DNA of 64,000 bases. Origin: Gammaproteobacteria bacterium (lineage in GTDB: Bacteria > Pseudomonadota > Gammaproteobacteria > Pseudomonadales > Azotimanducaceae). Position numbers and translations under genes: made by a program. The notes under the pieces are model-generated. The model saw only the letters and a list, made by a program, of their open reading frames with translations, was not told the origin of the DNA and ran no database searches. Below are positions 18,725 to 28,481 of this stretch, in pieces; positions within the stretch are counted from its first letter, which is position 1; each line of letters starts with the position of its first letter. Location: assembly GCA_026706935.1 (NCBI GenBank), contig JAPOXV010000026.1, forward strand, positions 91,721-155,720, in the 5' to 3' direction.

Positions 18725-19600
18725 TTAGGGCTGTTCCTCTTTGAGGAACCTGAAGAATTCGCTCGACGGATCGATCACCAACATTGCGCTGCCGTCTTCG
18801 AAGACCGTACGGTAAGCGTTGATACTACGGTAAAAACTGTAGAACTCGGGATCTTGACCGTAGGCGTTTGCGTATATCTCCGCAGCCATGGCGTCACCGT
18901 CCCCTCGAATCTTTTCAGATTCTCGGTTTGCTTCCGCAACGATCACAATCGATTGCCGGTCTGCATCTGCGCGAATCCCGATCGCCAATTCCTGACCTGT
19001 CGCCCGGTACTGACGTGCCTCAATTTCACGTTCCGAATTCATACGATCGAATACTGCGTCAGACACTTCATCCGGTAAGTCAATTCGCTTGACACGGATA
19101 TCGATGACCTCAACGCCGAATTCATCGGACATGACATCGTCGAGCTGAGCAGTCAGTTCATTCATGAGCAGATCGCGCTCACCAGAAATAACCTCATGCA
19201 TATCCCGACGACCGATTTGGTTACGTAGTCCTTCGTTGACACGATCTTCAATTCGTGCCATTGCGCGAAGCTCCTCGCCGGATGTCGCTGTGTAGTACTT
19301 CTGTACGTCACCTACACGCCATTTGACGAAAAGGTCAACGAGCAATGGTTTCTTTTCTAGTGTGAAATAGCGTTGGGCCGGCGTATCAACAGTCAGTATT
19401 CGACCATCAAATCGACGAACTTCCTCAGCAATAGGCACCTTGAAATGAAGTCCTGCGTCATCGTCGCCATAAACGCGAACCGCTTCACCAAACCGCAACA
19501 GCAGCGCACGTTCGCGTTCATGCACGATGAATACCGCGTCAAACACCAACGCACCCGCGATGATCAATAAAACTAGCGTGACGATACTTTTAACACTCAT
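18725..19600 (-). CDS. hflC: HflC, modulator of FtsH protease
   Basis: A 291-aa SPFH/band-7 protein anchored by one N-terminal transmembrane segment (residues 3-23). With HflK it forms a periplasmic cage around FtsH. The band-7 core (FIVHERERALLLRFG) and long helical segment with the REIEARQYRATG motif are present. Start ATG 19600 is preceded by a strong GAGGGGAGAG site. A longer in-frame start (19648) would overlap hflK and is unlikely. Confidence 0.95.
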   Translation of the reverse strand: MSVKSIVTLVLLIIAGALVFDAVFIVHERERALLLRFGEAVRVYGDDDAGLHFKVPIAEEVRRFDGRILTVDTPAQRYFTLEKKPLLVDLFVKWRVGDVQKYYTATSGEELRAMARIEDRVNEGLRNQIGRRDMHEVISGERDLLMNELTAQLDDVMSDEFGVEVIDIRVKRIDLPDEVSDAVFDRMNSEREIEARQYRATGQELAIGIRADADRQSIVIVAEANRESEKIRGDGDAMAAEIYANAYGQDPEFYSFYRSINAYRTVFEDGSAMLVIDPSSEFFRFLKEEQP

Positions 19601-19613
19601 GACACTCTCCCCT

Positions 19614-20735
19614 CTATCGAACTCGACCGGTACGTTGTTCAATCGCACTCATGATGCCATCCGATTCGTCACGTGCGCTCTGTGAAACAGAGTCCAGAAC
19701 ATTCGTACCACGCCGAATCTGGTCGAGTGGCAGATAAATCATCTGATTACTCGCTTCGACGTCCACCATGACCTTGTTTGCGTCAGTCATGACTGACTCC
19801 ATCGCCTCAATGTAGAGTCGATTACGCGTCACGTCCGGCGCTTGCTCGTACTCAGCTAGAAGCTTTAAGAAGCGTTCCGCTTCACCTTGCGCGTTAGCGA
19901 TCACTTGATCTCGATAGGCGCTTGCCTGTTCGATCATCTGTTGGGCTTCACCGCGAGCCTCTGGAACGACCTGTTCCGCGTAGGCATTCGCCTGGTTGGT
20001 GAACTTCACCTCGTCCTCTTTCGCCTTCTGAACATCATCGAACGCATCCTGAACTTCCGCCGGCGGACCGACGTTATCGATGTTGACCTTACTTACGCGA
20101 ATTCCCGTCTGATAACGCTCAACGTATGTCTGAAGGCGATCCTGAACCTCAAAACCCAGTGCTTCACGACCTTCTGTGATCACTGCATCTAATGTTGAGC
20201 TGCCCACTACATGTCGAAGTGCGCTTTCTGTCGCGTGGCGGAGACTTTCAGTCGGATCACGTACTTCGACCGCATACTTGAGCGGTTCGTAGATGACGTA
20301 TTGAACGACCAGATTCACAGCCACGATGTTCTCGTCTTCTGTGAGCATTTGTGCGTCGTGGTCGATGGAATTGACACGTGTGACGTTGACCATCTCGACG
20401 ACGTCGATGATCGGTGGATTCCACCGAAGACCCGGGGACCTCAGGTCCTGCTGAACTTTACCGAAGCGAAAAACAACGCCGCGCTCCTGCTGGTCGACTT
20501 GGTAAAAACCAAACATCGCGTAAACGACTACCAATAAGACCAGCAGACCGATTAGCATGCCAGGCGACATAAAGCGTCGAATACCACCAGATCCGGAAGA
20601 ACCTCCTGAGCCTCCGCCGAACAAGCCGCCAAATTGACTCTTGAACTTACGGAAAACGTCGTCTAGATCGGGAGGACCTTGATCACCACTGGTGCCCCAA
20701 GGGTCCTTCTTATTTTGATCGTCGTTCCAAGCCAT
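19614..20735 (-). CDS. hflK: HflK, modulator of FtsH protease
   Basis: A 373-aa membrane-anchored SPFH protein, the partner of HflC. A glycine-rich cytoplasmic N-terminus (residues 1-52, with GGLFGGGSGGSSGSGG) precedes one membrane helix (about 55-75), the band-7 domain (QQERGVVFRFGKVQ) and a helical region (EARGEAQQMIEQASAYRDQ). The stop is 13 nt before the HflC start. Operon with hflX (30-nt gap). Confidence 0.95.
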   Translation of the reverse strand: MAWNDDQNKKDPWGTSGDQGPPDLDDVFRKFKSQFGGLFGGGSGGSSGSGGIRRFMSPGMLIGLLVLLVVVYAMFGFYQVDQQERGVVFRFGKVQQDLRSPGLRWNPPIIDVVEMVNVTRVNSIDHDAQMLTEDENIVAVNLVVQYVIYEPLKYAVEVRDPTESLRHATESALRHVVGSSTLDAVITEGREALGFEVQDRLQTYVERYQTGIRVSKVNIDNVGPPAEVQDAFDDVQKAKEDEVKFTNQANAYAEQVVPEARGEAQQMIEQASAYRDQVIANAQGEAERFLKLLAEYEQAPDVTRNRLYIEAMESVMTDANKVMVDVEASNQMIYLPLDQIRRGTNVLDSVSQSARDESDGIMSAIEQRTGRVR

Positions 20736-20765
20736 CGATGATCCTCTACTGATTGCAAATGAATT

Positions 20766-22037
20766 TTAAGTTGCGGACGCTACAGGTTCTAAGGCAACGC
20801 CAGGTGAACTGCGTAGTCGCGTCAGGCTGGATTCGTTGAGTTTGACACAGAGTGTCGCGGTGCCATCGCTTCCGTAGCGTTCGTCTTTCACTACACCTAG
20901 ACCGTATAGCCACGCTCTAAGTTTCCCCGCGCTAGGCGGCAGTTGAACTTCGAACAACCGTGTGAGTCCGCCTAATTGCGCGCCGACCTCTTCGAGCAAC
21001 TCGCCAAAACCTGTTCTTTCCAACGCGCTCACATGGACACCTGTCATACACGCCACGTTAGGATGCAAGCCCTGATCGACTTTGTTGAGCACGTTGATGG
21101 TTGGAATCTCACCTGCCCCGATCTCCGTTAAGATATCTTGAACGTCATGAACCATGCGACCGGCATCTTCAGCGGATCCGTCAATCACGTGAAGTAGTAG
21201 GTCCGCTTGCGAGACCTCCTCGAGCGTTGCCTTAAAGGCTGCAACCAGCGACATCGGTAGATCGCGAATAAAACCGACGGTATCAGCAATTAACCCAGTC
21301 CCGACGTTAGGGAGCGTTAAACGTCGCATCGTTGGGTCAAGCGTTGCGAACAAGCGATCGTCCGCATACACCTCCGACTCAGTGAGCGCGTTAAATAAAG
21401 TGGATTTTCCGGCATTTGTGTACCCAACCAACGCAACAGTCAGTATGTCGTTCCGGTGGCGACGTTTGCGGTGCTGTTCTCGATGTAGAACAACCTTTTC
21501 GAGGCGTTTCTCAACATTGAAAATCCGGCGCTGAATCAACCCTTTGTCAATCGAGCTCTGTAATTCGCCTGCGCCGCGCATGTTTATCCCACCGCGTTGC
21601 CGGTCCAAGTGCGACCAACCGCCGACGATATGGGTTTGAGCATGTCGAAGCAGCGCAAGTTCGACCTGCAATTTACCTTCACGCGTCTGTGCACGTTGCT
21701 CAAAAATCGTCAGGATCAGCTCGGTTCGCGTCAACACCCTGGTTTCGAGCGCCAGTTCAAGGTTGCGCTGCTGTGACGCCGTCAATTCACAATCGATGAT
21801 CAGTAGCGTCAAATCGTGGAAATCAAGTTCCTCTCGCAATTCGGCAACTTTGCCCTTACCGAGTCCGGTACGAGGATCCGGTTCGTGGCGAGTAATTGCT
21901 TGTTCGATTTTCGGTATATACCCAGCCGAACGGACCAGTTCACCGAATTCCGCTAGGTTGTGCGGGGCTTTTGAGTGATCAAATCGCAACGACAGAAGCA
22001 TGGCGTCAAGACCAGCTTCGGGACGATCAAAAAACAT
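20766..22037 (-). CDS. hflX: GTPase HflX
   Basis: A 423-aa ribosome-associated GTPase that splits stalled 70S ribosomes. The N-terminal HflX domain (GKGKVAELRE and ELTASQQRNLE) and linker helix (GGWSHLDRQRGGINMRGAGE) precede the GTPase domain with G1 GYTNAGKST, G3 DTVGFI and G4 NKVD. Full length. In related bacteria hfq lies immediately upstream, between miaA and hflX; here the gap contains no hfq. Confidence 0.95.
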   Translation of the reverse strand: MFFDRPEAGLDAMLLSLRFDHSKAPHNLAEFGELVRSAGYIPKIEQAITRHEPDPRTGLGKGKVAELREELDFHDLTLLIIDCELTASQQRNLELALETRVLTRTELILTIFEQRAQTREGKLQVELALLRHAQTHIVGGWSHLDRQRGGINMRGAGELQSSIDKGLIQRRIFNVEKRLEKVVLHREQHRKRRHRNDILTVALVGYTNAGKSTLFNALTESEVYADDRLFATLDPTMRRLTLPNVGTGLIADTVGFIRDLPMSLVAAFKATLEEVSQADLLLHVIDGSAEDAGRMVHDVQDILTEIGAGEIPTINVLNKVDQGLHPNVACMTGVHVSALERTGFGELLEEVGAQLGGLTRLFEVQLPPSAGKLRAWLYGLGVVKDERYGSDGTATLCVKLNESSLTRLRSSPGVALEPVASAT

Positions 22038-22103
22038 GGTGTGAGGGTACTCGAGTCAAGGTTTATGATGGGATCCGAGTTTCATTTCTAGTCGCTCAGA
22101 CCG

Positions 22104-22147
22104 TACAACAACACAAGGGTTGTATTCGTCCTGCTTCATAAGGACGA
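22104..22147 (-). other. Two tandem hairpins between miaA and hflX
   Basis: Two inverted repeats lie in the 135-nt gap: TACAAC (22104-22109)/GTTGTA (22119-22124), and TCGTCCT (22126-22132)/AGGACGA (22141-22147) with an 8-nt loop. Neither has a T-run on the minus strand, so they may be processing or attenuation elements rather than full terminators. The position is where hfq is normally found. Confidence 0.35.
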
Positions 22148-22172
22148 TCGTCGCTTTAACGCACCGTTCGAC

Positions 22173-23165
22173 TCAAGTTTGGGTTGCTTTATGCTCTAGA
22201 CGGTCAATCATAAGCTCGGTAGAGGTCGCTTCGATGAGATTTAGCTTCACCCATTGCCTCAACCAAGTCAATTGTTTACGGGCGAGCCGACGCGTCGCAA
22301 ACAGCACTTTCTCAAACACTTCCGCTTCGTTCACACGTTCCTGATGTTCGTCAAGATGAGCCCAAATCTCTCGGTAACCTACGGTACGCATCGATAGATT
22401 CTCGCTACCTAGATTCGGTCGTTGCCGGAGTGTTCGAACTTCCTCGACTAAACCCTCTTTGAACATGCTACGCAGGCGCGATTCAATACGGTCGTGCAAG
22501 ACCTGTCGAGGTACCTCCGGCATCGCGAATTCAACGAGCTCGCAATCCAATCGTTCTGCCGCAGGCGCTACCGCATGCTCTTTCCAGAGCTCGCCGATGG
22601 GTTTACCGGTAATCCGATACACCTCAATCGCGCGTTCCATGCGTTTTAGATTGCGTGGACTAATCCGTCGTGCCGAATCGGGATCGTTTCGAGCCAATTC
22701 CGCATGCACGGCTTCCAACCCCTCGGCCTCTGCGAACTCCCTTATTTCCGCCCTGACACGTGGATTCGCACTGGGGAGATTAGCCAGTCCCTCCCTAAAG
22801 GCGCGGAAATACATCATGCTCCCGCCCACAAGCAGCGGAATCTTGCTTTCCGCTAGTGCCTCGTGCACCGCCTCGTCCGCTAAAGCACAGAATTCCTGAA
22901 CCGAAAATGAATCTTCAGGATCTCGGACATCGATAAGCGCGTGCGGATAGCGTTCGCGCGTATCAAGACTCGGCTTGGCAGTACCGATATCTAACCCACG
23001 ATAGACCATGGCAGAGTCGACGCTAATCAAGACCACGTCGATCCGCTGCGCAAGTGAAAGCGAAAGCTCCGTTTTACCGCTAGCGGTCGGTCCGATTAAT
23101 GTTGCGATACGGCGCGGTCGTGAGCTCAAATACGCTTCATTGGCCTCGCAGGAACTTGCGATCAA
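22173..23165 (-). CDS. miaA: tRNA dimethylallyltransferase
   Basis: A 330-aa enzyme that attaches a dimethylallyl group to A37 of tRNAs reading UNN codons. Walker-type P-loop GPTASGKTELS, SVDSAMVYRGLDIGTAKP, the catalytic VGGSMMYFRAFREG and RISPRNLKRMERA blocks are present. No ATG start exists: TTG 23165 gives a 29-nt overlap with mutL, while TTG 23129 gives 318 aa and begins just past the mutL stop. I cannot decide between them. Coupled to mutL in the standard mutL-miaA order. Confidence 0.93.
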   Translation of the reverse strand: MIASSCEANEAYLSSRPRRIATLIGPTASGKTELSLSLAQRIDVVLISVDSAMVYRGLDIGTAKPSLDTRERYPHALIDVRDPEDSFSVQEFCALADEAVHEALAESKIPLLVGGSMMYFRAFREGLANLPSANPRVRAEIREFAEAEGLEAVHAELARNDPDSARRISPRNLKRMERAIEVYRITGKPIGELWKEHAVAPAAERLDCELVEFAMPEVPRQVLHDRIESRLRSMFKEGLVEEVRTLRQRPNLGSENLSMRTVGYREIWAHLDEHQERVNEAEVFEKVLFATRRLARKQLTWLRQWVKLNLIEATSTELMIDRLEHKATQT

Positions 23166-24939
23166 GATCCTTCAGGCTTTGGGTCCTAAAGGTTGGACGA
23201 CCGTGATTGCATTGGCCTGCGTTTTCTGTTACTTCCATTTTTCGCAGCAACGCGTTCATCTCTTCGAGTGTCAGTCGGCGATTGAACCGAATGGCGTTAT
23301 GGCAAGCCATCGTTGCAAGTATCTGGTGTTCTCGATCCGTCACGGCATCGCTTTGACCGTGTTCACGTAAGTCGTCAAGTACATCGCTCAACAACGTCTG
23401 CATATCGCTGGTCGCAAGCAACGCCGGGATTTCACGCAATTTCACCGTCGTTGGACCAGAACGCTCGACCACCAAACCCACCTTGACCAGATCGTCGGCA
23501 TGCTCCTCTACGAGCTCCGCGTCCTGTACTCCGACATCGAGTGTTTCTGGAATAAGTAGACGCTGGCGAGCCAGCTCATTGCGACTTCGATGTGCTTTCA
23601 TCTCCTCGTATAGAACTCGCTCGTGTGCAGCATGCATGTCGACGACCACGAGTCCTTCATCGTTCTCAGCCAATATGTAGGCGCCTTTCAGCTGTCCAAT
23701 CGCGGTACCTAACGGTGGTAGCTCGTTTCCGAGACCGATGTCGAGCTCGTCATCAGGATTCGATTCGGCTGTATCTTCGCGTTCCGGGAGAAGCGCCTCC
23801 GACAACCACCACTGCGTCCGTGCTTGGTTTGAATCGCTCAACCCTAAACTGTGCTGCCGTATCGGCGCAGCACCTACGTTGAGGTTCGAAGAATCGAGAG
23901 CTGCTGAATCGCCAACGAAATCCGATTCGACATGGCGTCTTGGGTCGGTTGGATCGGTTCGTAAGCTGTGATAAATCCCCGACATAATGAAATCGTGCAC
24001 GGTGCGGTTATTGCGATAACGCACTTCGCTCTTGGTTGGGTGCACGTTTACATCTACATCAAGCGGTTCGAGTTCTAGAAAAAGCGCGAATATCGGGTGC
24101 CGACCGTGAAACAAGATGTCCTTGTACGCCTGTTTCACAGCATGAGCGACCAGATAGTCTTGAACGCTACGACCATTTACGTAGAAGAACTGCCGACTCG
24201 AGTTACTTCGAGTGAAATTAGGACTACCTACCCATCCCCAGAGCCGCATATCGTTCCGTGTGATGTCAACGCGTATCGCCTCATCGATGAAATCCTGACC
24301 CAGCACATGGCCAACTCTTTCATCCGCAGTTCGTGCACCGCTCATTCGTTCGAGCTCTCGCCCGTTATGGCGTAAGGCGAATCCACACAAAGGGTTGCCG
24401 AGGGCTAGTACCCGCGTTATTTCCGAAATCTGGTTGAGTTCACTCCGCGTGGTCTTGAGAAACCGGCGTCGGGCTGGTGTGTTGTAAAACAGATCGCTGA
24501 CTTCAACTGTGGTACCCGCAGGTCGACCTTCGGGTTTGAAATGAATCTCTTTACCGCCTTCAACTCTCAGCGTCCACGCATTAGCGGCGTCTTTGGGACG
24601 TGAACTGATGTCCAATTTCGCCACTGCGGCGACACTTGCGAGCGCTTCGCCGCGAAAACCCATCGTGACCACTTGTTCGATGTCCTTAGCATCGCGAATC
24701 TTGCTTGTAGCATGACGCTCCACCGCGAGTGGTAAATCGTCTTTCGCGATCCCGTTGCCGTCGTCGCTCACGACAATCCGTCTCACACCGCCCTCATCGA
24801 CGCCAATATCAATCGCCGTTGCGCCCGCGTCCAGACTGTTTTCCACAAGTTCTTTGACGATCGAAGCTGGGCGTTCAATGACTTCACCTGCCGCGATCTG
24901 GTCTGCGACGACCTGCTCTAGACGGTGAATTCGGGACAT
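23137..24939 (-). CDS. mutL: DNA mismatch repair protein MutL (endonuclease-type)
   Basis: A 600-aa mismatch-repair ATPase. The N-terminal GHKL domain shows ELVENSLDAGA, DDGNGI and GFRGEALASVAAV. A variable linker (about 340-400) is followed by the dimerisation domain with DMHAAHERVLYE. That segment keeps the spacing of the DQHA(X)2E(X)4E nickase motif, with Met for Gln. ACHNAIRFN and CNHGRPTF follow near the end. E. coli MutL lacks this motif, so this species probably uses MutH-independent mismatch repair, as in Pseudomonas. Full length. Confidence 0.96.
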   Translation of the reverse strand: MSRIHRLEQVVADQIAAGEVIERPASIVKELVENSLDAGATAIDIGVDEGGVRRIVVSDDGNGIAKDDLPLAVERHATSKIRDAKDIEQVVTMGFRGEALASVAAVAKLDISSRPKDAANAWTLRVEGGKEIHFKPEGRPAGTTVEVSDLFYNTPARRRFLKTTRSELNQISEITRVLALGNPLCGFALRHNGRELERMSGARTADERVGHVLGQDFIDEAIRVDITRNDMRLWGWVGSPNFTRSNSSRQFFYVNGRSVQDYLVAHAVKQAYKDILFHGRHPIFALFLELEPLDVDVNVHPTKSEVRYRNNRTVHDFIMSGIYHSLRTDPTDPRRHVESDFVGDSAALDSSNLNVGAAPIRQHSLGLSDSNQARTQWWLSEALLPEREDTAESNPDDELDIGLGNELPPLGTAIGQLKGAYILAENDEGLVVVDMHAAHERVLYEEMKAHRSRNELARQRLLIPETLDVGVQDAELVEEHADDLVKVGLVVERSGPTTVKLREIPALLATSDMQTLLSDVLDDLREHGQSDAVTDREHQILATMACHNAIRFNRRLTLEEMNALLRKMEVTENAGQCNHGRPTFRTQSLKDLDRKFLRGQ

Positions 24940-25088
24940 GGGTTGATTCGAGATCGACTGCCTAAATGTGCATCGTCGTGTTAGACGGTACCAACACGTA
25001 ACAAAACCAAGATTTTAAGTCGAGTAGCAGTCTTAGCAGGAGTCATTGTTAGGTGTAGATACCTGACGCGAGACTGTGGTTTAAAACG

Positions 25089-26504
25089 TCAGTTCGTTAG
25101 TGGAATCGTAAGGGTTTGTCCGGGGTAAATACGATCAGACGTTAACTCGTTCGCTGCACGAATGGCGGCCACGGAAACCTGCTGTCGCGATGCTATGACC
25201 GATAGAGAATCGCCACGTCTGACCTTATACACCACGCTTGTTGGCTCAAGATCGCACGCCACCTTACCTTCAGCTAGGTCCGTGTAACGCGGCGGATTCT
25301 CGCAGAAATGTCGCAGAATCGTGTCACTAATTGCGTTCGCAATGATGCTCTGATGGGCGTCCGTTGAAAGTAACTTGGCTTCCTGAGGATTCGATAGAAA
25401 GCCGGTTTCGACCAAAAGTGAAGGAATGGCGGTGGCACTTAGCACGACAAACCCCGCGTCAGTGACTTGATACTCGCCACGCCGCGAATCGAAGCTCTTC
25501 GGATGAATCTGTGCGACACTATCGATTGAGTGGAGCATCTTCTTACCGACTGACACGGCTTCAGCGAGTGCTTCCTGTCGGCCCTTGACATTCAGGAACT
25601 TGAGTTTCTCCCGCTCCTCATAGCAGCTCGAATCAACCCACGCTGAAACACCGCCAACCCAGTCAGCACGGTTTTCGTTCTGAACGAGCCACTTCGCGAG
25701 CTCTGACTGAGCTTTCCCCTGTGAAAGAACGTACGCAGATGCGCCTCGTGGGCGCGGGTTGTGGAATGCGTCCGCGTGAATCGAAACAAACAGACGGGCT
25801 TTTGTGTTCTGAGCAATTCGGTAGCGACTATGTAGCGGGACCTCGTAATCTCTATTGCGTGTCATCACCACTTTGAAGCCAGCTTGACGGTCGATACGTG
25901 TCTGAACCTTTCGTGCGATCGAAAGCGTGATGTTCTTTTCCATCGCACGATTCACCGCTATTGCACCAGGATCCTCGCCACCATGACCGGCATCGACTAC
26001 GACAACGATGTTGTTGTCATGCTCGACCACACAACTCTCCGAAAATTCGTGTGGAAAGTCGATGACAAGACGATTACCGTGTGGACCATTAGGACCAAGC
26101 GTTTGAATCTTGGGTGCTTTACCTTCTGTTAAATCTAGCACCACTCTTAATGAGCCGTTTCGGTCACCAAATCGGACGCCACGGAACTGAATACTCTCAA
26201 TCAGCGGCGTATCGAAGTTTTTACTTAACTTCCCGTCTCGTATATCAATAAAAAAACGAGCCGGGTCTGAAAGAAGGTCAGATTTGAATGTTGGCGGCGC
26301 ACTAAGGTCAAAAACCACGCGTGTAAAGCGCGGACTGTCGGAATACCGAATGCCAATGAGCTCTGTTCCGAGCGCACTCGTGCTTAACACTAATAACAAG
26401 ACGCGCACGAGGGTTCTGGCGAGAGGGCTTTCTAGGCGCGCAAAGAATCTGGAGACCCCAATTCGGCGTCTCGACGATGCGATGTAAGTAATCGCGGCTT
26501 GCAT
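25089..26504 (-). CDS. N-acetylmuramoyl-L-alanine amidase with AMIN and LysM domains (AmiB/AmiC-like)
   Basis: A 471-aa periplasmic zinc amidase that cleaves the stem peptide from septal peptidoglycan to separate daughter cells. After a long N-terminal stretch and signal helix (about residues 33-46, ending near STSALG) comes an AMIN targeting domain (ELIGIRYSDSPRFTRVVFDLS). Next is the amidase_3 domain with zinc ligands in DAGHGGEDPGA and SIHADAF and the catalytic VETGFLSN. A C-terminal LysM follows (YKVRRGDSLSVIASRQQV). The N-terminal 30 residues before the signal helix are unusual, so a later start is possible. tsaE lies upstream as in E. coli (tsaE-amiB-mutL-miaA). Confidence 0.93.
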   Translation of the reverse strand: MQAAITYIASSRRRIGVSRFFARLESPLARTLVRVLLLVLSTSALGTELIGIRYSDSPRFTRVVFDLSAPPTFKSDLLSDPARFFIDIRDGKLSKNFDTPLIESIQFRGVRFGDRNGSLRVVLDLTEGKAPKIQTLGPNGPHGNRLVIDFPHEFSESCVVEHDNNIVVVVDAGHGGEDPGAIAVNRAMEKNITLSIARKVQTRIDRQAGFKVVMTRNRDYEVPLHSRYRIAQNTKARLFVSIHADAFHNPRPRGASAYVLSQGKAQSELAKWLVQNENRADWVGGVSAWVDSSCYEEREKLKFLNVKGRQEALAEAVSVGKKMLHSIDSVAQIHPKSFDSRRGEYQVTDAGFVVLSATAIPSLLVETGFLSNPQEAKLLSTDAHQSIIANAISDTILRHFCENPPRYTDLAEGKVACDLEPTSVVYKVRRGDSLSVIASRQQVSVAAIRAANELTSDRIYPGQTLTIPLTN

Positions 26505-26574
26505 CCGTGCAAGAGCAATGTCATCCGTGAACGTCGGATTTTATGACTTTCTGGCTAGCTGGGGAAGGACTTCC

Positions 26575-27006
26575 TCAACATAGGTTTAGCACCGCGATAC
26601 GACCTTCGCCTTCAATCGCGAGTTCGATAATCAGATCTGCAGCAGGGAGATAGCTTTTGCCGCGCTCCGGCCACTCTATAAACGTCAGACTAACATCTCT
26701 TAATATGTCTTCAAGCCCTATGTACTCCAACTCCACTGGGTCGGTGACCCGATAGAGATCTAGATGTGCTATCGAAAAACCGTCTATTTCGTACGGTTCA
26801 ACCAGTGTATAGGTCGGCGACTTTACTGAACCGTCATAGCCGAGTTTGCGCAGAAAACCCCGAACTAGCGTTGTTTTACCCGCTCCGAGCTCGCCACAGA
26901 GGTAAATAACCCCTTTATGAAGCTCTTTCGTGAGGTTAGCCCCAAGCGCGAGCGTCGCTCCTTCGTCAGGCAGCGACACACGACGACTTGCCTTTTCTAA
27001 CCCCAC
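26575..27006 (-). CDS. tsaE: tRNA threonylcarbamoyladenosine biosynthesis ATPase TsaE
   Basis: A 143-aa P-loop ATPase that works with TsaB and TsaD in making t6A at position 37 of ANN-decoding tRNAs. Walker A GELGAGKTTLVRGFL, the SPTYTLVEPY block, HLDLYRV and FIEWPERG are diagnostic. The GTG start overlaps the nnrDE stop by 10 nt. Confidence 0.95.
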   Translation of the reverse strand: MGLEKASRRVSLPDEGATLALGANLTKELHKGVIYLCGELGAGKTTLVRGFLRKLGYDGSVKSPTYTLVEPYEIDGFSIAHLDLYRVTDPVELEYIGLEDILRDVSLTFIEWPERGKSYLPAADLIIELAIEGEGRIAVLNLC

Positions 27007-28463
27007 GGGCGTAACGCGTCGATAAGGTCTCCCGCTATAACGCCCCGACCATCAGCGAGCGATCTTGCGCGCTGACCCGCGGAAGCATGTAAATACACGC
27101 CTAACGCCAGCGCACGTACCGGCTCGCCTAGTTGTGCGTAGGTACCCGCGATGACACCGGTAAGCACGTCGCCACTGCCAGCCGTACTCAACGCGGGTTC
27201 AGCGATATCACAAATTGCATATGGATCGCCGTTGTAGGCGACAAGCGACCCAGCGCCTTTCAGCACGCCTACAGCATGTAGCTGCGATGTCAGTTGCTTC
27301 ACTGCGCCCATTCGATCGTTCTCAATGGCAACCGTAGTCGTATCAAGGAGACGCGCGGCTTCACCCGGATGTGGCGTCACCACAGAGCCTGGCGGTAATT
27401 CAAACGATCCCGTTGCATGGAGATTTAGCGCGTCGGCATCAACAATCAGCGGTTTCTTACTCATGTATACGTTAGTTAAAAGCTGACAAGCCCATTCGTC
27501 TACACCCAGTCCGGGTCCGATAGCGATCACATCTGCCTGCTCAATCAAGGATGGGTCAATCTCGCCTGAGACAGACCCGCGAACCATCAATTCCGGACGG
27601 CGTGATAAGAGATTTCCCGCGTGGTCGGGATGGGTAACGACGGAAACTAGCCCGGCACCCGTGCGCAAACATGCCTCTCCCGCTAAGAGGACAGCACCGC
27701 CCATACCGCGGTTTCCGCCGACTATCAGAACGTGCCCGAAATGCCGTTTGTGACTGCTCGGTTGCCGCTCAGGTAGTGCATACTCAGCATCATCTGTCGG
27801 TAGAACTGGTAATCCATGCACACGTTGGAATACGGCCTCCGGGATTTCCAACGAGGAAGTCACGATTTCACCGGCAACGTTGCACGCTTTACCCGTGAGG
27901 AGCGCTAGCTTGCGGCCGACGAAGCAAGTTGTAAGATCCGCTCGAACGGGCTCTTCGATCAAGAAACCACCGGTGTTGGCGTCGACCCCACTCGGTAAAT
28001 CGAGCGCTAGGACAGGTTTACCCACCGCATTGATACGTCCGATCGCATCAGCAAATGGGGGACGTACCTTTCCTCGTGCACCCGTTCCCAACAAAGCATC
28101 CACGACAACATCACCCGAAATGTCTAGACCATCCATCAACTCTAAGCCAAGCGCGGTGATCTGTTCACGCGCTTTCGTCGCGTCCCCTTGCAAGCGACTC
28201 GCGTCACCAACTTGCACAATTTGGACTGGAATCTGACGGGAATGCAATGCACCAGCAAGGAGGTAACCGTCTCCAGCGTTATTGCCGCTACCGCATACAA
28301 TGCTGACGGACTTCGGTTGTGGCCAACGCTTCAAGAGCTCCGCCGTGGCAAAACTCGCGGCCCGATACATGAGCCGATATCCCGATATATCGAGCTCTTC
28401 TATTGCGATTCGGTCGATCTCACGGCACTCTGTACCAGTAAAAACACGTTGTAGAGAGCCCAT
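26997..28463 (-). CDS. nnr: Bifunctional NAD(P)H-hydrate epimerase / ADP-dependent dehydratase
   Basis: A 488-aa metabolite-repair enzyme that restores NADH and NADPH damaged by hydration. The N-terminal YjeF_N epimerase domain (CGSGNNAGDGYLLAG, GTGARGKVRPP, ALDLPSGVDANTG) is fused to a C-terminal ribokinase-like dehydratase (VGGNRGMGGAVLLAGEA, GPGLGVDEW, VVTPHPGEAARLL, AGSGDVLTGVIAG). ATG at 28463 lies only 18 nt from the start of the divergent queG. A consensus -10 (TATAAT, 28476-28471) ends 7 nt before the ATG, so the transcript may be leaderless. Confidence 0.95.
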   Translation of the reverse strand: MGSLQRVFTGTECREIDRIAIEELDISGYRLMYRAASFATAELLKRWPQPKSVSIVCGSGNNAGDGYLLAGALHSRQIPVQIVQVGDASRLQGDATKAREQITALGLELMDGLDISGDVVVDALLGTGARGKVRPPFADAIGRINAVGKPVLALDLPSGVDANTGGFLIEEPVRADLTTCFVGRKLALLTGKACNVAGEIVTSSLEIPEAVFQRVHGLPVLPTDDAEYALPERQPSSHKRHFGHVLIVGGNRGMGGAVLLAGEACLRTGAGLVSVVTHPDHAGNLLSRRPELMVRGSVSGEIDPSLIEQADVIAIGPGLGVDEWACQLLTNVYMSKKPLIVDADALNLHATGSFELPPGSVVTPHPGEAARLLDTTTVAIENDRMGAVKQLTSQLHAVGVLKGAGSLVAYNGDPYAICDIAEPALSTAGSGDVLTGVIAGTYAQLGEPVRALALGVYLHASAGQRARSLADGRGVIAGDLIDALRPWG

Positions 28464-28470
28464 GCGATTG

Positions 28471-28476
28471 ATTATA
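28471..28476 (-). promoter_or_regulatory. -10 box of nnr, placed for a leaderless transcript
   Basis: On the minus strand TATAAT is followed by 7 nt and then the ATG of nnr. The usual distance from -10 to the transcription start would put +1 at or next to the A of the start codon. No matching -35 is evident. Confidence 0.4.
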
Positions 28477-28481
28477 AAAGC

